From Thermoplasmatota archaeon (GTDB taxonomy: Archaea; Thermoplasmatota; Thermoplasmata; Thermoplasmatales; Thermoplasmataceae): a stretch of DNA of 64,000 nucleotides. Location: assembly GCA_023381355.1 (NCBI GenBank), contig JAMCUL010000012.1:1-64000 (forward strand), given 5' to 3'. The position numbers and the translations under genes are program-made. Under the pieces are notes generated by a model. It saw nothing but the letters and a program-made list of their open reading frames with translations, ran no database searches and was not told the DNA's origin. Below, piece by piece: positions 44,733 to 59,755 of the stretch. The stretch's first letter is position 1, and each line of letters opens with the position of its first letter.

Positions 44733-46261
44733 CTGTGAACCCTTTCAACGATCTTGACTATGCATTGTTCTTTGCGATCGTGCTTGTCGCCCTCTTTGTT
44801 GGTTTCATAGCATATCTATGGAGAAAGCCAAAGACGATGGAGGATATCCAGGAATGGGGTCTTGGAGGAAGGAGATTCGGAACAGTTGTGGTTTGGTTCC
44901 TTCTGGGCGGAGATCTTTACACAGCCTATACCCTGATTGCAGTCCCCGGCCTGGCATCATCATCAGGAGCGCTTGCAATGTTCGCGATTACTTACGGCAT
45001 CATGATCTATCCTATTGTATACGCAACCATGCCAAGACTATACAATGTATCAAAAAAGAGAGGATATATCACATCATCGGATTATGTGAAGGACAGGTTT
45101 GATTCCAGGCTTCTCGCAATGCTTATCGGACTTACTGGTGTTGCTGCTGAGCTTCCCTATATAGCCCTGCAGATTGTCTCGATCTCGTATGTCCTGAGGG
45201 CAATGTTCCTTCCTGCGACAGTCACACTGATATTTGCTTTCGCGCTTGTGGCCATATTCACTTTCGTGAGTGGTCTCAGGGGACCAGCCCTTACTGCAAT
45301 ACTCAAGGATGCAATAATATGGGTAGCAGTAATTGCAATAGTGATTTATATCCCGTACAAGCTCGGCGGATTCCAGCCAATATTTGCAGATGCCTCGAAG
45401 TATTTTGCCGCATCAGGGTCATCATCATCAACACCACTGTTTGAATCCCCAACCCTTGGACTGGGATATACAACACTGGCACTGGGTTCTGCCCTTGCAC
45501 TGTTCCTGTATCCTCATGGCGTGACGGGAACACTTGGTTCCAAGGATACGAAAACAATCAAGAGGAATGCATCACTCCTGCCTCTCTACAATATCCTGCT
45601 CCTCATGGTTGCAGTACTGGGAATAGCAGCAGTTGTTGTCCACAACGGTGTGTTTTCACCCAGTACTTCATCATTTGCCATCCCATACCTGATCAGGGAT
45701 GAATTTCCAACCCTGTTCACATCATTCGCATACGCGGCCATAGTGGTTGGAAGTGTTGTTCCGGCATCGATCATGGCAATTGCTTCAGCGAACCTCCTTA
45801 CAAGAAACGTATACCTGGAATACATAAACCCCAATGCATCTTCAAAGACACAGTCATGGCTTTCAAGAATCCTTGTCCTTGTGGTTATAGCCGCATCCCT
45901 TGCTTTCTCGCTTATCAAGGTTGCAAGCGGGGATATCGTATTTCTCCAGACTCTTGGAGGCGCAATAGTTCTCCAGACACTGCCTGCGATATATATTTCT
46001 CTCTATACAAGAAAAATGAGCAAATATACTGTGGGGCTTGGGTGGCTGGCTGGTATTAGCGCTGTGATTTACGGGCAGTATATCATAAACTTCTCAGGAA
46101 AAGCATTCATGACGGGGGCATACGACTTCATTTATGTCGGTATTTTCGGTCTGCTTGTGAACCTTCTGGTGATACTCATAATACACGGAATCTCACTGGG
46201 ACTTGGAAAGGTGAAGGATGAAGGATTGATCGACAACCAGGAATTTGTCATTGATCAGTAA
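44729..46261 (+). CDS. SSS-family sodium (or proton)/solute symporter
   Basis: A 510-residue transporter with 13-14 hydrophobic helices of the SLC5/SSS fold. The opening helix is followed by MEDIQEWGLGGRRFG, typical of the monocarboxylate-type members, then TAYTLIAVPGLASSSGA. It probably imports a small organic acid (acetate, propionate, pyruvate or similar); the coupling ion is unknown, and in an acidophile it could be H+. ATGA overlap with the DUF3311 gene. Confidence 0.9.
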   Translation: MTVNPFNDLDYALFFAIVLVALFVGFIAYLWRKPKTMEDIQEWGLGGRRFGTVVVWFLLGGDLYTAYTLIAVPGLASSSGALAMFAITYGIMIYPIVYATMPRLYNVSKKRGYITSSDYVKDRFDSRLLAMLIGLTGVAAELPYIALQIVSISYVLRAMFLPATVTLIFAFALVAIFTFVSGLRGPALTAILKDAIIWVAVIAIVIYIPYKLGGFQPIFADASKYFAASGSSSSTPLFESPTLGLGYTTLALGSALALFLYPHGVTGTLGSKDTKTIKRNASLLPLYNILLLMVAVLGIAAVVVHNGVFSPSTSSFAIPYLIRDEFPTLFTSFAYAAIVVGSVVPASIMAIASANLLTRNVYLEYINPNASSKTQSWLSRILVLVVIAASLAFSLIKVASGDIVFLQTLGGAIVLQTLPAIYISLYTRKMSKYTVGLGWLAGISAVIYGQYIINFSGKAFMTGAYDFIYVGIFGLLVNLLVILIIHGISLGLGKVKDEGLIDNQEFVIDQ

Positions 46262-46272
46262 ATATACCAAAA

Positions 46273-46281
46273 TTTTTTTTT
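46273..46281 (+). terminator. Oligo-T terminator after the symporter gene
   Basis: A run of T starting about 11 nt after the stop, with further T-rich stretches behind it. Confidence 0.5.
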
Positions 46282-47001
46282 AATTCATGAAACTTTTTTC
46301 TCTTTTAATTTTACTGTGCAAGGCGATATTTAGTTCATACGTCCGTGGTAGAGGAACACCGAAATACCTGGACTTCCAGGAGCAACTGGTTTAACTTCAT
46401 TCTCCATAAATTTATGCGCATGTTATATTTCGGTTCCGGGCAATTACACATCTCATCAGCACTTAGGTGAATCAGTGAATAAGCATGTATAACGTAATGC
46501 TTGGATTGCTGGAAATTGAAACGAGATTCACGAATGTCTTTCCTCTCAGTACATCCGTGCAACACATACACTCCTCAAGTTTGGGCATTTTCTAGTGAAT
46601 AAGATGCATCCAAGAATCTTAAAAATTTAAAAACCCTAAGAAAGTCAAACACTCCTATCCATGGATATTTACACTTGGGGGCAATGATTATCAATTTTAC
46701 CACCATTACTAATAAATTTCTCTTCACTCATGGACCAATAATGAAGCAACAAATCAGAAATTAATGATGGTAAGAGTTCTGGAATTCAGGGAAGAACTAA
46801 TCCATTGCCTCGTTGTGGCGTAATGAATATTAACGACTGCTATGAAAGGGAGGAAAAATATTGAATAAACAAGTGGTGCCTGGACATTATACGCCAAAAA
46901 AATGAAGAGTTCAGTGATTAAGGGAAATGCGTCAAATCCATCGCACTTCAATTTACTCTGGCATCCAAACCATGGTCAAAAATTCTATTTTTCCCTGAGA
47001 A
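46282..47001. other. Gene-free region between symporter and mtnA
   Basis: About 720 nt, convergent side of mtnA. Two minus frames of 65-78 codons (46335-46571, 46754-46951) have no Shine-Dalgarno, no BoxA and no recognisable sequence, and I treat them as chance. An A/T-only tract (TTAAAAATTTAAAAA) lies at about 46619-46633. No RNA gene found. Confidence 0.35.
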
Positions 47002-48027
47002 TCACCTCATGAAGAGATCTGAATCAATCATTTTTTTAAGATGATTCAGATTCTGTGGAGAAAATACCCCGTACTCGGTTATGAAGCCTGTCACATACCT
47101 GGCTGGAGTCACATCAAATGCAGGATTCCTCGCTTTGCTTGTTTCCGGGCCTATCGATTTACCGTTAACGACAAGCACCTCCTCCTGTTCCCTTTCCTCA
47201 ATGGGAATCTCATCACCTGATTTAAGGCTAAAATCGAATGTGGTACCAGGCGCAGCGACATAAAATGGAATCTTGTTCTCCTTTGCAAGGACTGCTTTTT
47301 CATAGGTTCCTATCTTGTTGGCAAAGTCGCCATTAGCGCAAATTCTGTCGGCTCCAACAATTGCCATGTTTACTTCTCCTTTCTTCATGAAATATCCGGC
47401 CGCATTGTCTGCTATAATTGCATGATCTATGCCTTCCTGGCCGAGCTCCCATGCAGTAAGTTTCGCACCCTGGAGTCTGGGCCTTGTTTCATCCACAAAA
47501 ACGAATATATTCTTTCCGGCTTCCTTTGCAACTCTCATCGGCGCAAGTGCAGTCCCCCAGTCAACCACAGCAAGTGCCCCCGCATTGCAGTGTGTGAGTA
47601 TTTTAGAATCATTCTGTATGAATTCATTTCCATATTCTCCTATCTTCTTACATCTACCACTTACCTCAAGGGAATATCTTTCAGCTGCATTCAAATCAAA
47701 ATTATTCTTCTTCATGTAGTCAATTGCCTTGAAAAGATCAAACGCTGTTGGCCTTGTTGATCCAATTTTTTCAATTGCTTTATCCATGTCCTCACCATTC
47801 TTCTTTGCCATGGCAAGGCCAAAGGCCGCAGTAACTCCAATAGCAGGTGCACCTCTTACCACCATGTGCTTTATGGCATATGCAATGTCGTCGGAATTCT
47901 TTGCATCAAATATTTCGATCTTCTCCGGCAGCTTTCTCTGTTCAATCATTCTCACCATATTATTTTCAAACCAGACTGCCCTGAGTTTTCTTTCATTTCC
48001 ATCAACTAACATCTTCATTGGGATCAT
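47002..48027 (-). CDS. mtnA: S-methyl-5-thioribose-1-phosphate isomerase
   Basis: An aIF2B-like isomerase of methionine salvage that converts methylthioribose 1-phosphate to the ribulose form. Motifs are VVRGAPAIGVTAAFGLA, the catalytic Cys in THCNAG and the Asp in GADRICANGDFANKIGTYEKA. 341 residues, normal. A related archaeal enzyme, ribose-1,5-bisphosphate isomerase, has the same fold, but this sequence reads as MtnA. ATG 48027 or the ATG three codons later is the start; TTTAAT at about 48048-48053 could be the BoxA. Confidence 0.9.
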   Translation of the reverse strand: MIPMKMLVDGNERKLRAVWFENNMVRMIEQRKLPEKIEIFDAKNSDDIAYAIKHMVVRGAPAIGVTAAFGLAMAKKNGEDMDKAIEKIGSTRPTAFDLFKAIDYMKKNNFDLNAAERYSLEVSGRCKKIGEYGNEFIQNDSKILTHCNAGALAVVDWGTALAPMRVAKEAGKNIFVFVDETRPRLQGAKLTAWELGQEGIDHAIIADNAAGYFMKKGEVNMAIVGADRICANGDFANKIGTYEKAVLAKENKIPFYVAAPGTTFDFSLKSGDEIPIEEREQEEVLVVNGKSIGPETSKARNPAFDVTPARYVTGFITEYGVFSPQNLNHLKKMIDSDLFMR

Positions 48028-48334
48028 CCTTAAATTTCTTTAACGTATTAAACAATATTCTAATCTGGAAATGAATTATCTGATCTCTGGTGGCATCATC
48101 TTCAGGTGAACAGGGGGCAGGTTGAGGGTTGGAGAGAAGCCCATTTGCGTGATATTAGAAAAATCAGTTCCATTGTTTTGCGATTCAGGAACTGGGGAAT
48201 CATAACATGCTTATCAGCAAATCTAATTCCGGTATGGTCATTCATCCCATAAGGATGTAATGATGTTTAACCGGGAGGGAAATCCGGGGAGTAAGACGTT
48301 AGAAATTGAATAACTGGCAACTTTTAAAAGAATG
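48028..48334. other. Intergenic between divergent mtnA and tRNA-Lys(TTT)
   Basis: No ORF or RNA gene recognised; it holds the mtnA promoter on the left. Confidence 0.35.
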
Positions 48335-48340
48335 TTTATA
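48335..48340 (+). promoter_or_regulatory. BoxA of tRNA-Lys(TTT) and possibly the RNA polymerase operon
   Basis: TTTATA lies 36-41 nt before the tRNA. No other BoxA is visible in the 15 nt between the tRNA and rpoH, so the tRNA and rpoH may share a transcript. Confidence 0.45.
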
Positions 48341-48375
48341 TTTCAAAAAGATATTCACTACGCCGGCAAAAAATA

Positions 48376-48449
48376 GGGCCCATAGCTCAGCTAGGTAGAG
48401 CATCTGGCTTTTAACCAGAGGGTCAGGGGTTCGAATCCCCTTGGGCCCG
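48376..48449 (+). tRNA. tRNA-Lys, anticodon TTT
   Basis: Acceptor GGGCCCA pairs with TGGGCCC, D-arm GCTC..GAGC, anticodon stem TCTGG/CCAGA with loop CTTTTAA (anticodon TTT, reads AAA), T-arm with TTCGAAT, discriminator G at 48449. No intron. It is followed 15 nt later by rpoH. Confidence 0.97.
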
Positions 48450-48464
48450 TAAGGGTGATAAAAA

Positions 48465-48740
48465 ATGAGTAAATTCAACGTGTTGCACCACGACTTAGTA
48501 CCAGAGCATGATCTAGTTGAGGAAAGGGATGAGGGGCAGGTTCTTAAAAAATTAAATACACAGAAAGATTTTTTACCCAAAATAAGCATTAAGGATCCAG
48601 CTATAGAAGCTCTATCGGAGATTTATGGAGAGATTAGACCGGGAAGAATTATCAGAATCACGAGGAAGGTATCAAGAGACGATAAGACTGTTGGTATCAC
48701 GGAGTATTATCGGGTTGTTAGTAACGAGGTTATGAGATGA
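48465..48740 (+). CDS. rpoH: RNA polymerase subunit H (Rpo5)
   Basis: A 91-residue homologue of the C-terminal domain of eukaryotic RPB5. Motifs are NVLHHDLVPEHDLVEE near the start and LPKISIKDPAIEAL and GRIIRITRKVS in the assembly part. A GGGTGAT Shine-Dalgarno is 6 nt upstream. First protein gene of the RNA polymerase operon; it overlaps rpoB by 4 nt. Confidence 0.96.
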   Translation: MSKFNVLHHDLVPEHDLVEERDEGQVLKKLNTQKDFLPKISIKDPAIEALSEIYGEIRPGRIIRITRKVSRDDKTVGITEYYRVVSNEVMR

Positions 48741-51700
48741 AGGAAATTATTGAATCGTATTTTAAGAATGAGAGCATTGTTGGTGATCAGATTGAGTCCA
48801 TGAATACCTTTGTGGCGTCAATAGACAATCCAGATAGCGTTATGCAGAGGATTGTGGACGAGACAAAAATTTCTGACGATGATGAACCTGGCGTGATTGT
48901 TCTTGACTCAACGAAAACTGGTGGAAGGGACATAAGAATCTATTTTGGAAGACCAAAGGAAAAAGGCAAATATTATGGACAGCCAACAGTATGGATAGAT
49001 ACTCCCGAGATCAAGGAAGCGTCGGGAGCCACAAACCAGATAACTCCGCAGGAGGCCAGGATCAGGGATCTGAACTATACTGCTCCAATCAATTTAAGAT
49101 TGAAGGTAGTTGAAGATGGAGTGGAATCCACTCCTGAGACAATCAAGATTGGAGAAATGCCAGTGATGGTGAGAACAAAGGCATGCACTCTGTACGGGTC
49201 AAATCTTGACAGGTATATTGAGAAGAATAACGGGCCAATAAACGGGACAAGAAAGGAAAAACTCCAGTATGTAGGTGAGGATCCAAACGATTCAGGCGGT
49301 TATTTCATAATCAGTGGGAGTGAAAGAGTTATTGTTTCCCTTGAAGATCTTGCACCGAACAAGATCCTGGTTGAATACGAGGAGAAGTATGAGACGAGGA
49401 CTGAGGTTGCAAAGGTATTCTCTCAGGCTGGCGGATACAGGGCTATGACATCTCTAGAGAAGTCAAGGGATGGGGATATAAATGTCAATATCCCTACAAT
49501 ATCAGGTGCCATCCCCATAGTAATACTCATGAAAGCCCTGGGAATGGAGAAGGATAAGGACATCCATGATGCAATCCATTCAACGGATGAAATGGACCCC
49601 ATTATATTCTACAACATAGAGGCATCAAGAGACGCAAAATACCTTGCACCAAACGGTGTTGTGAACCAGGAAGATGCCATAAACTACCTTGAGAAGAGAT
49701 TCGCAGCCGGACAGGCAAAAGATTTCAGGGAAAAGAAGATTTCGCAGATAGTTGATAAATTACTTCTGCCGCATCTTGGCGATTCCAAGGAAGACAGGAT
49801 CAAGAAGGCACTGTATCTTGGAAGGATGGCCAGGGCCCTTCTCGAGCTGAACCTAGGGATAAGGAAAGTGGATGACAAGGATCATCTTGCAAACAAGAGG
49901 GTCAAGCTGGCAGGCGATCTTATGGATGAGCTGTTCAGGAACGCATTCCAGTCAGTTATCAAGGATCTGAAATACCAGCTTGAGAAGACGTATAACAGGA
50001 AGAAGGGACTGAGAATAAAACCTGCTGTGAGACAGGACCTGTTGACGCAGAAGATCATACATGCAATGTCGACCGGCAACTGGATTGGTGGAAGAACCGG
50101 AGTATCCCAGCTTCTTGACAGGGTTTCCAACGTGAGCACCATATCTCATCTGAGAAGAATAATTTCTCCACTGACAAGGTCCCAGCCTCACTTCGAGGCA
50201 AGGGATCTCCACCCAACACAGTGGGGCAGGATATGCCCGAATGAGACGCCAGAAGGACAGAACTGTGGTCTTGTCAAGAATGAGGCACTGATGATTAACG
50301 TTTCAAAGGGTATAGACACAATTGATGTACTTGAATTCCTGAATGAAAGAGGAATGAGGGAACCGTCAAGAGAGGAAGAGGACATGGGCAGGGTTTATCT
50401 CAACGGTGATTTCGTCGGTTACCACGCCGATCCAAATAGTCTAACCCAGGAAGTGAGAAAGGCAAGGAGGAAGGGTGAAATTTCAGATGAGGTTAATATC
50501 CGTTTTGATTCATCAAACAGGGAAGTCGTAATAAACTGTGACAGGGGAAGGATCAGGAGGCCACTTCTCGTGGTTGAAAATGGGAAGGTGGCAGTTACAA
50601 GAGACATACTTGAAAGATTGAGGCTTGGTGAACTGCAGGTAAGAGACCTTACGAGGATAGGGGTGCTTGAATGGATAGATGCAGAGGAGGAAGAGGATCT
50701 TTACGTTGCACTTTATGCATATGATTTCCCTGAAAGATGCCCTTCATGTGGCACACTTCTTTTCAGGTCCATTGTTGACTGGGTGAACGAGGGTGAAGAT
50801 GATATCAAGCTAATGTGCCAGAGATGCGGGAACGTTTTCAAGGGTGAGTCCCGCATCACAATGGAACATACACATCTGGAGATAGATCCTTCGATGATCC
50901 TTGGGGTAACCGCATCAATGATCCCATACCCAGAACATAACTCATCGCCAAGGATAACAATGGCATCGGCAATGACAAAGCAGTCCATTGGACTCTCAGC
51001 AACAAACTTCAGGGTCAGGACAGATACAAGAGGGCACTTTATGCATTATCCGCAGGTTCCGCTCGTCAAGACACAGGTCATGGATTATGTGAAATATGAG
51101 AAGCGGCCTGCAGGCCAGAATTTTGTTGTAGCAATTGTCTCATACCAGGGATACAACATCCAGGATGCCATAGTTTTCAACAGGGCAGCAGTGGAAAGAG
51201 GCCTTGGCAGGAGCAACTTCTTCAGGACATATAAGGCTGAGGAGAGGAGATATCCTGGAGGAGACGAGGATAAGTTCGGAATACCGCCTCATGATGTCAT
51301 GGGAGCGAGGATGGAGAATTTCTACAGGGAGCTTGATCAGGATGGCATAATAAATCCAGAGGCGTATGTGCAGGGATCAGATGTCCTTGTCGGGAAGACA
51401 TCACCTCCAAGGTTTTCTGGAGAGGACAGTGACAGGCTTGGCCCGCAGAGAAGAAGGGAATCTTCAGTTACAATGCGTCCCAACGAAAGTGGATATGTCG
51501 ACAACGTCATACTAACTGTCTCCGAGAGCAACAGCAAGATTGTGAAGATAAGGGTAAGAAGTGACAGGAGGCCAGAACTTGGAGATAAATTTGCATCAAG
51601 GCATGGACAGAAGGGTGTTATTGGTGCCCTTGTCCCCCAGGAGGACATGCCATTCGCTGAATCTGGCACAATCCCTGATATCCTCATAAACCCCCACGCG

Positions 51701-52320
51701 ATTCCATCAAGAATGACGATCGGGCACATCCTTGAGATGATCGGGGGAAAAGTTTCGTCCATGAGGGGAAGCCAGGTTGATGGAACAATATTCAAGGGCG
51801 AACCTGAAAATTCACTCAGGGAAGAACTCTTAAAATACGGTTTCAGGTATGATTGTACTGAAACAATGTATGATGGAATTACTGGAAAGAAGCTTGAGGC
51901 TGAAATATTCACCGGAGTCATATATTACCAGAAACTGCACCACATGGTTGCAGGGAAATTCCACGCCAGGTCAAGAGGGCCGGTTCAGATCCTTACAAGG
52001 CAGCCCACTGAAGGAAGATCAAGGCAGGGAGGCTTGAGGTTTGGTGAAATGGAGAGGGATACCCTCATAGCTCACGGGGCGGCCATGGTCATTAAGGACA
52101 GGCTCCTTGATCAGAGCGACGGGACAATACTCTATGTCTGTGGGAACCAGTCATGCGGTCACATCGCAATTCTGGACAGACGGAAAGGCACATTGAGATG
52201 CCCTGTATGTGGAAACACTGGAAATATACATCCAATCGAGACGAGTTATGCATTCAAGCTTATGAGGGATGAACTGATGTCAATGGGTGTTATGATGAGA
52301 CTTATTCTTGGTGATCTTAA

Positions 52321-52324
<4 letters not shown>
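48737..52324 (+). CDS. rpoB: RNA polymerase subunit B (Rpo2), unsplit
   Basis: Second-largest catalytic subunit, 1195 residues, one continuous protein rather than separate B'' and B'. Landmarks are RLAGDLMDELFR.., the fork region GQNCGLVKN, the GDKFASRHGQKG motif, and a C-terminal zinc site CGNQSCGH..CPVCG. Another Cys-rich segment (CPSCG..CQRCG) lies near residue 675. ATGA overlaps on both sides. Confidence 0.97.
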
Positions 52325-57455
<5,131 letters not shown>

Positions 57456-57457
57456 TT

Positions 57458-57895
57458 TTGGGTTCCAAGGGAGTTACAATTGACAACAGGATCATGGAAC
57501 TGCGTGCACTATTCGACAGGGTTGCAAGAGTTGAGGTGAAGGAATGCATGGAAAATGATGACATGGTTCTCTTCATCGTGCCCGAAAGGAAGATGGCCGA
57601 GATGTTCAAGAGGAATCAGAATGTGGTTGCAAATCTCAAGGAGAAGATAAACAAGCACATACTGATCGCAGAATATTCAAGGGACATGATTTCTTTCGTG
57701 AAAAACCTGTATTTCAGGTATGGGGTAAAGGAGATCTACATCAAGTGGGATCAGGGCCAGATTGACATACAGGTATCCGTGGATCCAAACGAAGTGGGAA
57801 AGGCAATAGGAAAAGAGGGGAGAAACGTCAAGCTTATGAAAGATGCAATTTCAAGGTTTACAGAGATCAAGTCTCTTTCAATAAAGCAGCCATAG
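57458..57895 (+). CDS. nusA: NusA-like transcription protein (archaeal)
   Basis: A 145-residue protein with two KH domains and no N-terminal or S1 domain, the archaeal NusA form. The second KH carries VGKAIGKEGRNVKLMKD, and an early FIVPERKMAEMFKRN segment belongs to the first. It starts with TTG at 57458, 2 nt after rpoA2. The eL30 gene that often lies between the two in archaea is absent here. Confidence 0.9.
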   Translation: MGSKGVTIDNRIMELRALFDRVARVEVKECMENDDMVLFIVPERKMAEMFKRNQNVVANLKEKINKHILIAEYSRDMISFVKNLYFRYGVKEIYIKWDQGQIDIQVSVDPNEVGKAIGKEGRNVKLMKDAISRFTEIKSLSIKQP

Positions 57896-57956
57896 ACCAT
57901 TTTTCAGGGGAAAGGATATAAGCCTATACCCCATATATGATAGAGAGTTGAAATAA

Positions 57957-58298
57957 ATGGACAGTAATAAATTTAATAAATCTTCAGCAAATCCTGACGA
58001 TCAGATTACAAAGGTCATAATGCCCAATAAGCGGAAGGGGGAGATGTTCGGAATAGTTGAGAAATTATCGGGAGGATCTCACCTGACTGTTATGTGCGAG
58101 GATGGATTCACAAGAGCCTCCAGGATTCCGGGGAAGATGAAGAAGAGGATGTGGATCAGGGAAAAGGATCTTGTTATCGTGAAGCCGTGGCAGTTCCAGA
58201 ATGAAAAGGCAGATATTGTATACCGGTACACCCAGACGCAGGCTAATTATTTGAGCAGGAATTCAGTCCTTCCTGAAATCATAAATATATTCAAGTAA
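57957..58298 (+). CDS. eif1A: Translation initiation factor aIF1A
   Basis: A 113-residue OB-fold factor (IF1 homologue) that helps scanning and A-site gating. The core is GEMFGIVEKLSGGSHLTVMCEDG, then RIPGKMKKRMWIREKDLVIVKPW, and a C-terminal helix. An ATATAAG element at about 57917 may be the promoter, with a short leader. Rio1 follows after 1 nt. Confidence 0.94.
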   Translation: MDSNKFNKSSANPDDQITKVIMPNKRKGEMFGIVEKLSGGSHLTVMCEDGFTRASRIPGKMKKRMWIREKDLVIVKPWQFQNEKADIVYRYTQTQANYLSRNSVLPEIINIFK

Positions 58299-58299
58299 G

Positions 58300-59064
58300 A
58301 TGGAAGATACATCAGCATTAAGGAAACTGCTTGATCGTGATGAGTTCAAGTTCAGTGAAAATCTCGACAGGAAGACAGAGGGGCTGGTATTTGATAAGAG
58401 GACCATAGATGCCATATTCCAGGTTTTCAAGGAGTTTTCCATCAGGAGCCTGGATTTCCCGATCTCATCCGGCAAGGAGGCCCTGGTTTTCAAGGTTATA
58501 GGGAATAAGGGCCCCCTGGTAATGAAGATATTCAAGATGTCCACTCTGAAATTCTCCAATATCCAGAAATATATTGACGGGGATCCAAGATTCAAGAATT
58601 ACCGGAAGACGAGGGGAAATATTGTATACTTATGGACCAGAAAGGAATTCTCAAATCTATCACTGTGCGAGGACAACGGGATCAGGACTCCAAGGCCATA
58701 CGGCTTCAAGGAAAACATTTTGCTTATGAGTTATGTAGGCACAAAAGTCTCTCCCGCCCCAAAACTTAAGGACGTCACCGAATTGAAGAGGGAGAAATAC
58801 CTGACTGATGCAATGCTGCAGTACAGATCCATGGTTGAAAAGGCACACATAGTTCACGCAGATTTCAGTGAATACAATATACTCTGCCACATGGGAAGAA
58901 GTTATGTGATTGATTTAGGACAGGCGGTATCAAATGAACATCCAATGGCAGCAGAATTCCTTAAAAGGGATATTGACAATATGAGGAACTACTGCGAGAG
59001 AAACAGGATAGAATTTCGGGAGGACTGGGTTCCTGAGCTAAGGAGGAATGATGAGGATGAGTGA
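58300..59064 (+). CDS. rio1: RIO-type serine/threonine kinase Rio1
   Basis: An atypical kinase/ATPase of small-subunit maturation. Features: ATP-binding region ISSGKEALVFKV, catalytic loop VHADFSEYNIL and metal-binding IDLGQAV. 254 residues. Tail with NDEDE overlaps the Krr1-like gene by 8 nt. Order aIF1A-Rio1-Krr1 is conserved in archaea. Confidence 0.95.
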   Translation: MEDTSALRKLLDRDEFKFSENLDRKTEGLVFDKRTIDAIFQVFKEFSIRSLDFPISSGKEALVFKVIGNKGPLVMKIFKMSTLKFSNIQKYIDGDPRFKNYRKTRGNIVYLWTRKEFSNLSLCEDNGIRTPRPYGFKENILLMSYVGTKVSPAPKLKDVTELKREKYLTDAMLQYRSMVEKAHIVHADFSEYNILCHMGRSYVIDLGQAVSNEHPMAAEFLKRDIDNMRNYCERNRIEFREDWVPELRRNDEDE

Positions 59065-59614
59065 TAAATACAGCATTTCAGTGAGAATCCCTAAGGAGCG
59101 TATAGGTGTTCTCATAGGAAAGGACGGCGCGGTGAAGAAATCTATCGAGGAAGCAGGTGAATGCATCCTTGAAATTGATTCACAGGAGGGAGACGTTCTT
59201 ATAATCCAGAACGGGGACCCTGTAAATGTAAACATAACGGGAGAAGTTGTCAGGGCGATTGGAAGGGGGTTCAACCCGGACAGGGCTTATAACCTTTTCA
59301 ACGACGGCTTCCAGCTTGTGGTGCTTCCACTGAGGGATGTGGCAAAGAAAGGTTCCAACAGGATCAGTGAGATAAAGGGAAGAATCATAGGAAGGGAAGG
59401 AAAAACAAGGCAGATCATAGAGGACATAACAGACACCATGATTTCAGTATACGGCGACACGGTTTCACTCATAGGAGATTATATCTCCATGAAATACGCC
59501 CTGCAGGCTGTGGAGATGCTTATTGAGGGAAGGAAGCAGAGAACAGTCTACTCATTCCTTGAAACAAGGGTAAAGGACCTGAAGATGGAAAGGTTGAATG
59601 AGTCATTCAGGTAA
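59057..59614 (+). CDS. KH-domain ribosome assembly protein (Dim2/Pno1-Krr1-like)
   Basis: A 185-residue RNA-binding protein with two KH domains: GVLIGKDGAVKKSIEE (residues about 14-29) and GRIIGREGKTRQIIEDITD (about 109-127). It is likely a partner of Rio1 and binds the 3' end of 16S rRNA. ATG 59057 (MSDKYSISV) overlaps the Rio1 stop by 8 nt; an ATG three codons earlier also exists. Confidence 0.92.
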   Translation: MSDKYSISVRIPKERIGVLIGKDGAVKKSIEEAGECILEIDSQEGDVLIIQNGDPVNVNITGEVVRAIGRGFNPDRAYNLFNDGFQLVVLPLRDVAKKGSNRISEIKGRIIGREGKTRQIIEDITDTMISVYGDTVSLIGDYISMKYALQAVEMLIEGRKQRTVYSFLETRVKDLKMERLNESFR

Positions 59615-59651
59615 CGCCTCAACTGTGACCTTTTGATCCTCATAATAAGTG

Positions 59652-59657
59652 TTATAT
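59652..59657 (+). promoter_or_regulatory. BoxA of tRNA-iMet
   Basis: TTATAT about 27 nt before the tRNA. Confidence 0.5.
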
Positions 59658-59680
59658 TGCTTTATCAAATATCCAGACAC

Positions 59681-59755
59681 AGCGGGGTGGGGTAGCTAGG
59701 AAATCCCGACGGGCTCATAACCCGTAGATCGATGGTTCAAATCCATTCCCCGCTA
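59681..59755 (+). tRNA. Initiator tRNA-Met, anticodon CAT
   Basis: Acceptor AGCGGGG with CCCCGCT, A1-U72 pair, and an anticodon stem ACGGG/CCCGT with three consecutive G-C pairs next to loop CTCATAA. These are the marks of an initiator tRNA rather than elongator Met. No intron; discriminator A. Its 3' 19 nt (59737-59755) are antisense to the last codons of hemD. Confidence 0.95.

Noticed and set aside
46335..46571. 78-codon minus frame in the gap after the symporter
   Set aside because: Cys/His-rich chance-like composition, no BoxA at -26, no family.
46600..46660. A/T tract considered as a replication origin
   Set aside because: No origin-recognition-box repeats and no cdc6/orc1 gene nearby.
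46754..46951. 65-codon hydrophobic minus frame
   Set aside because: No start signal; composition follows AT-rich intergenic DNA rather than a membrane protein family.
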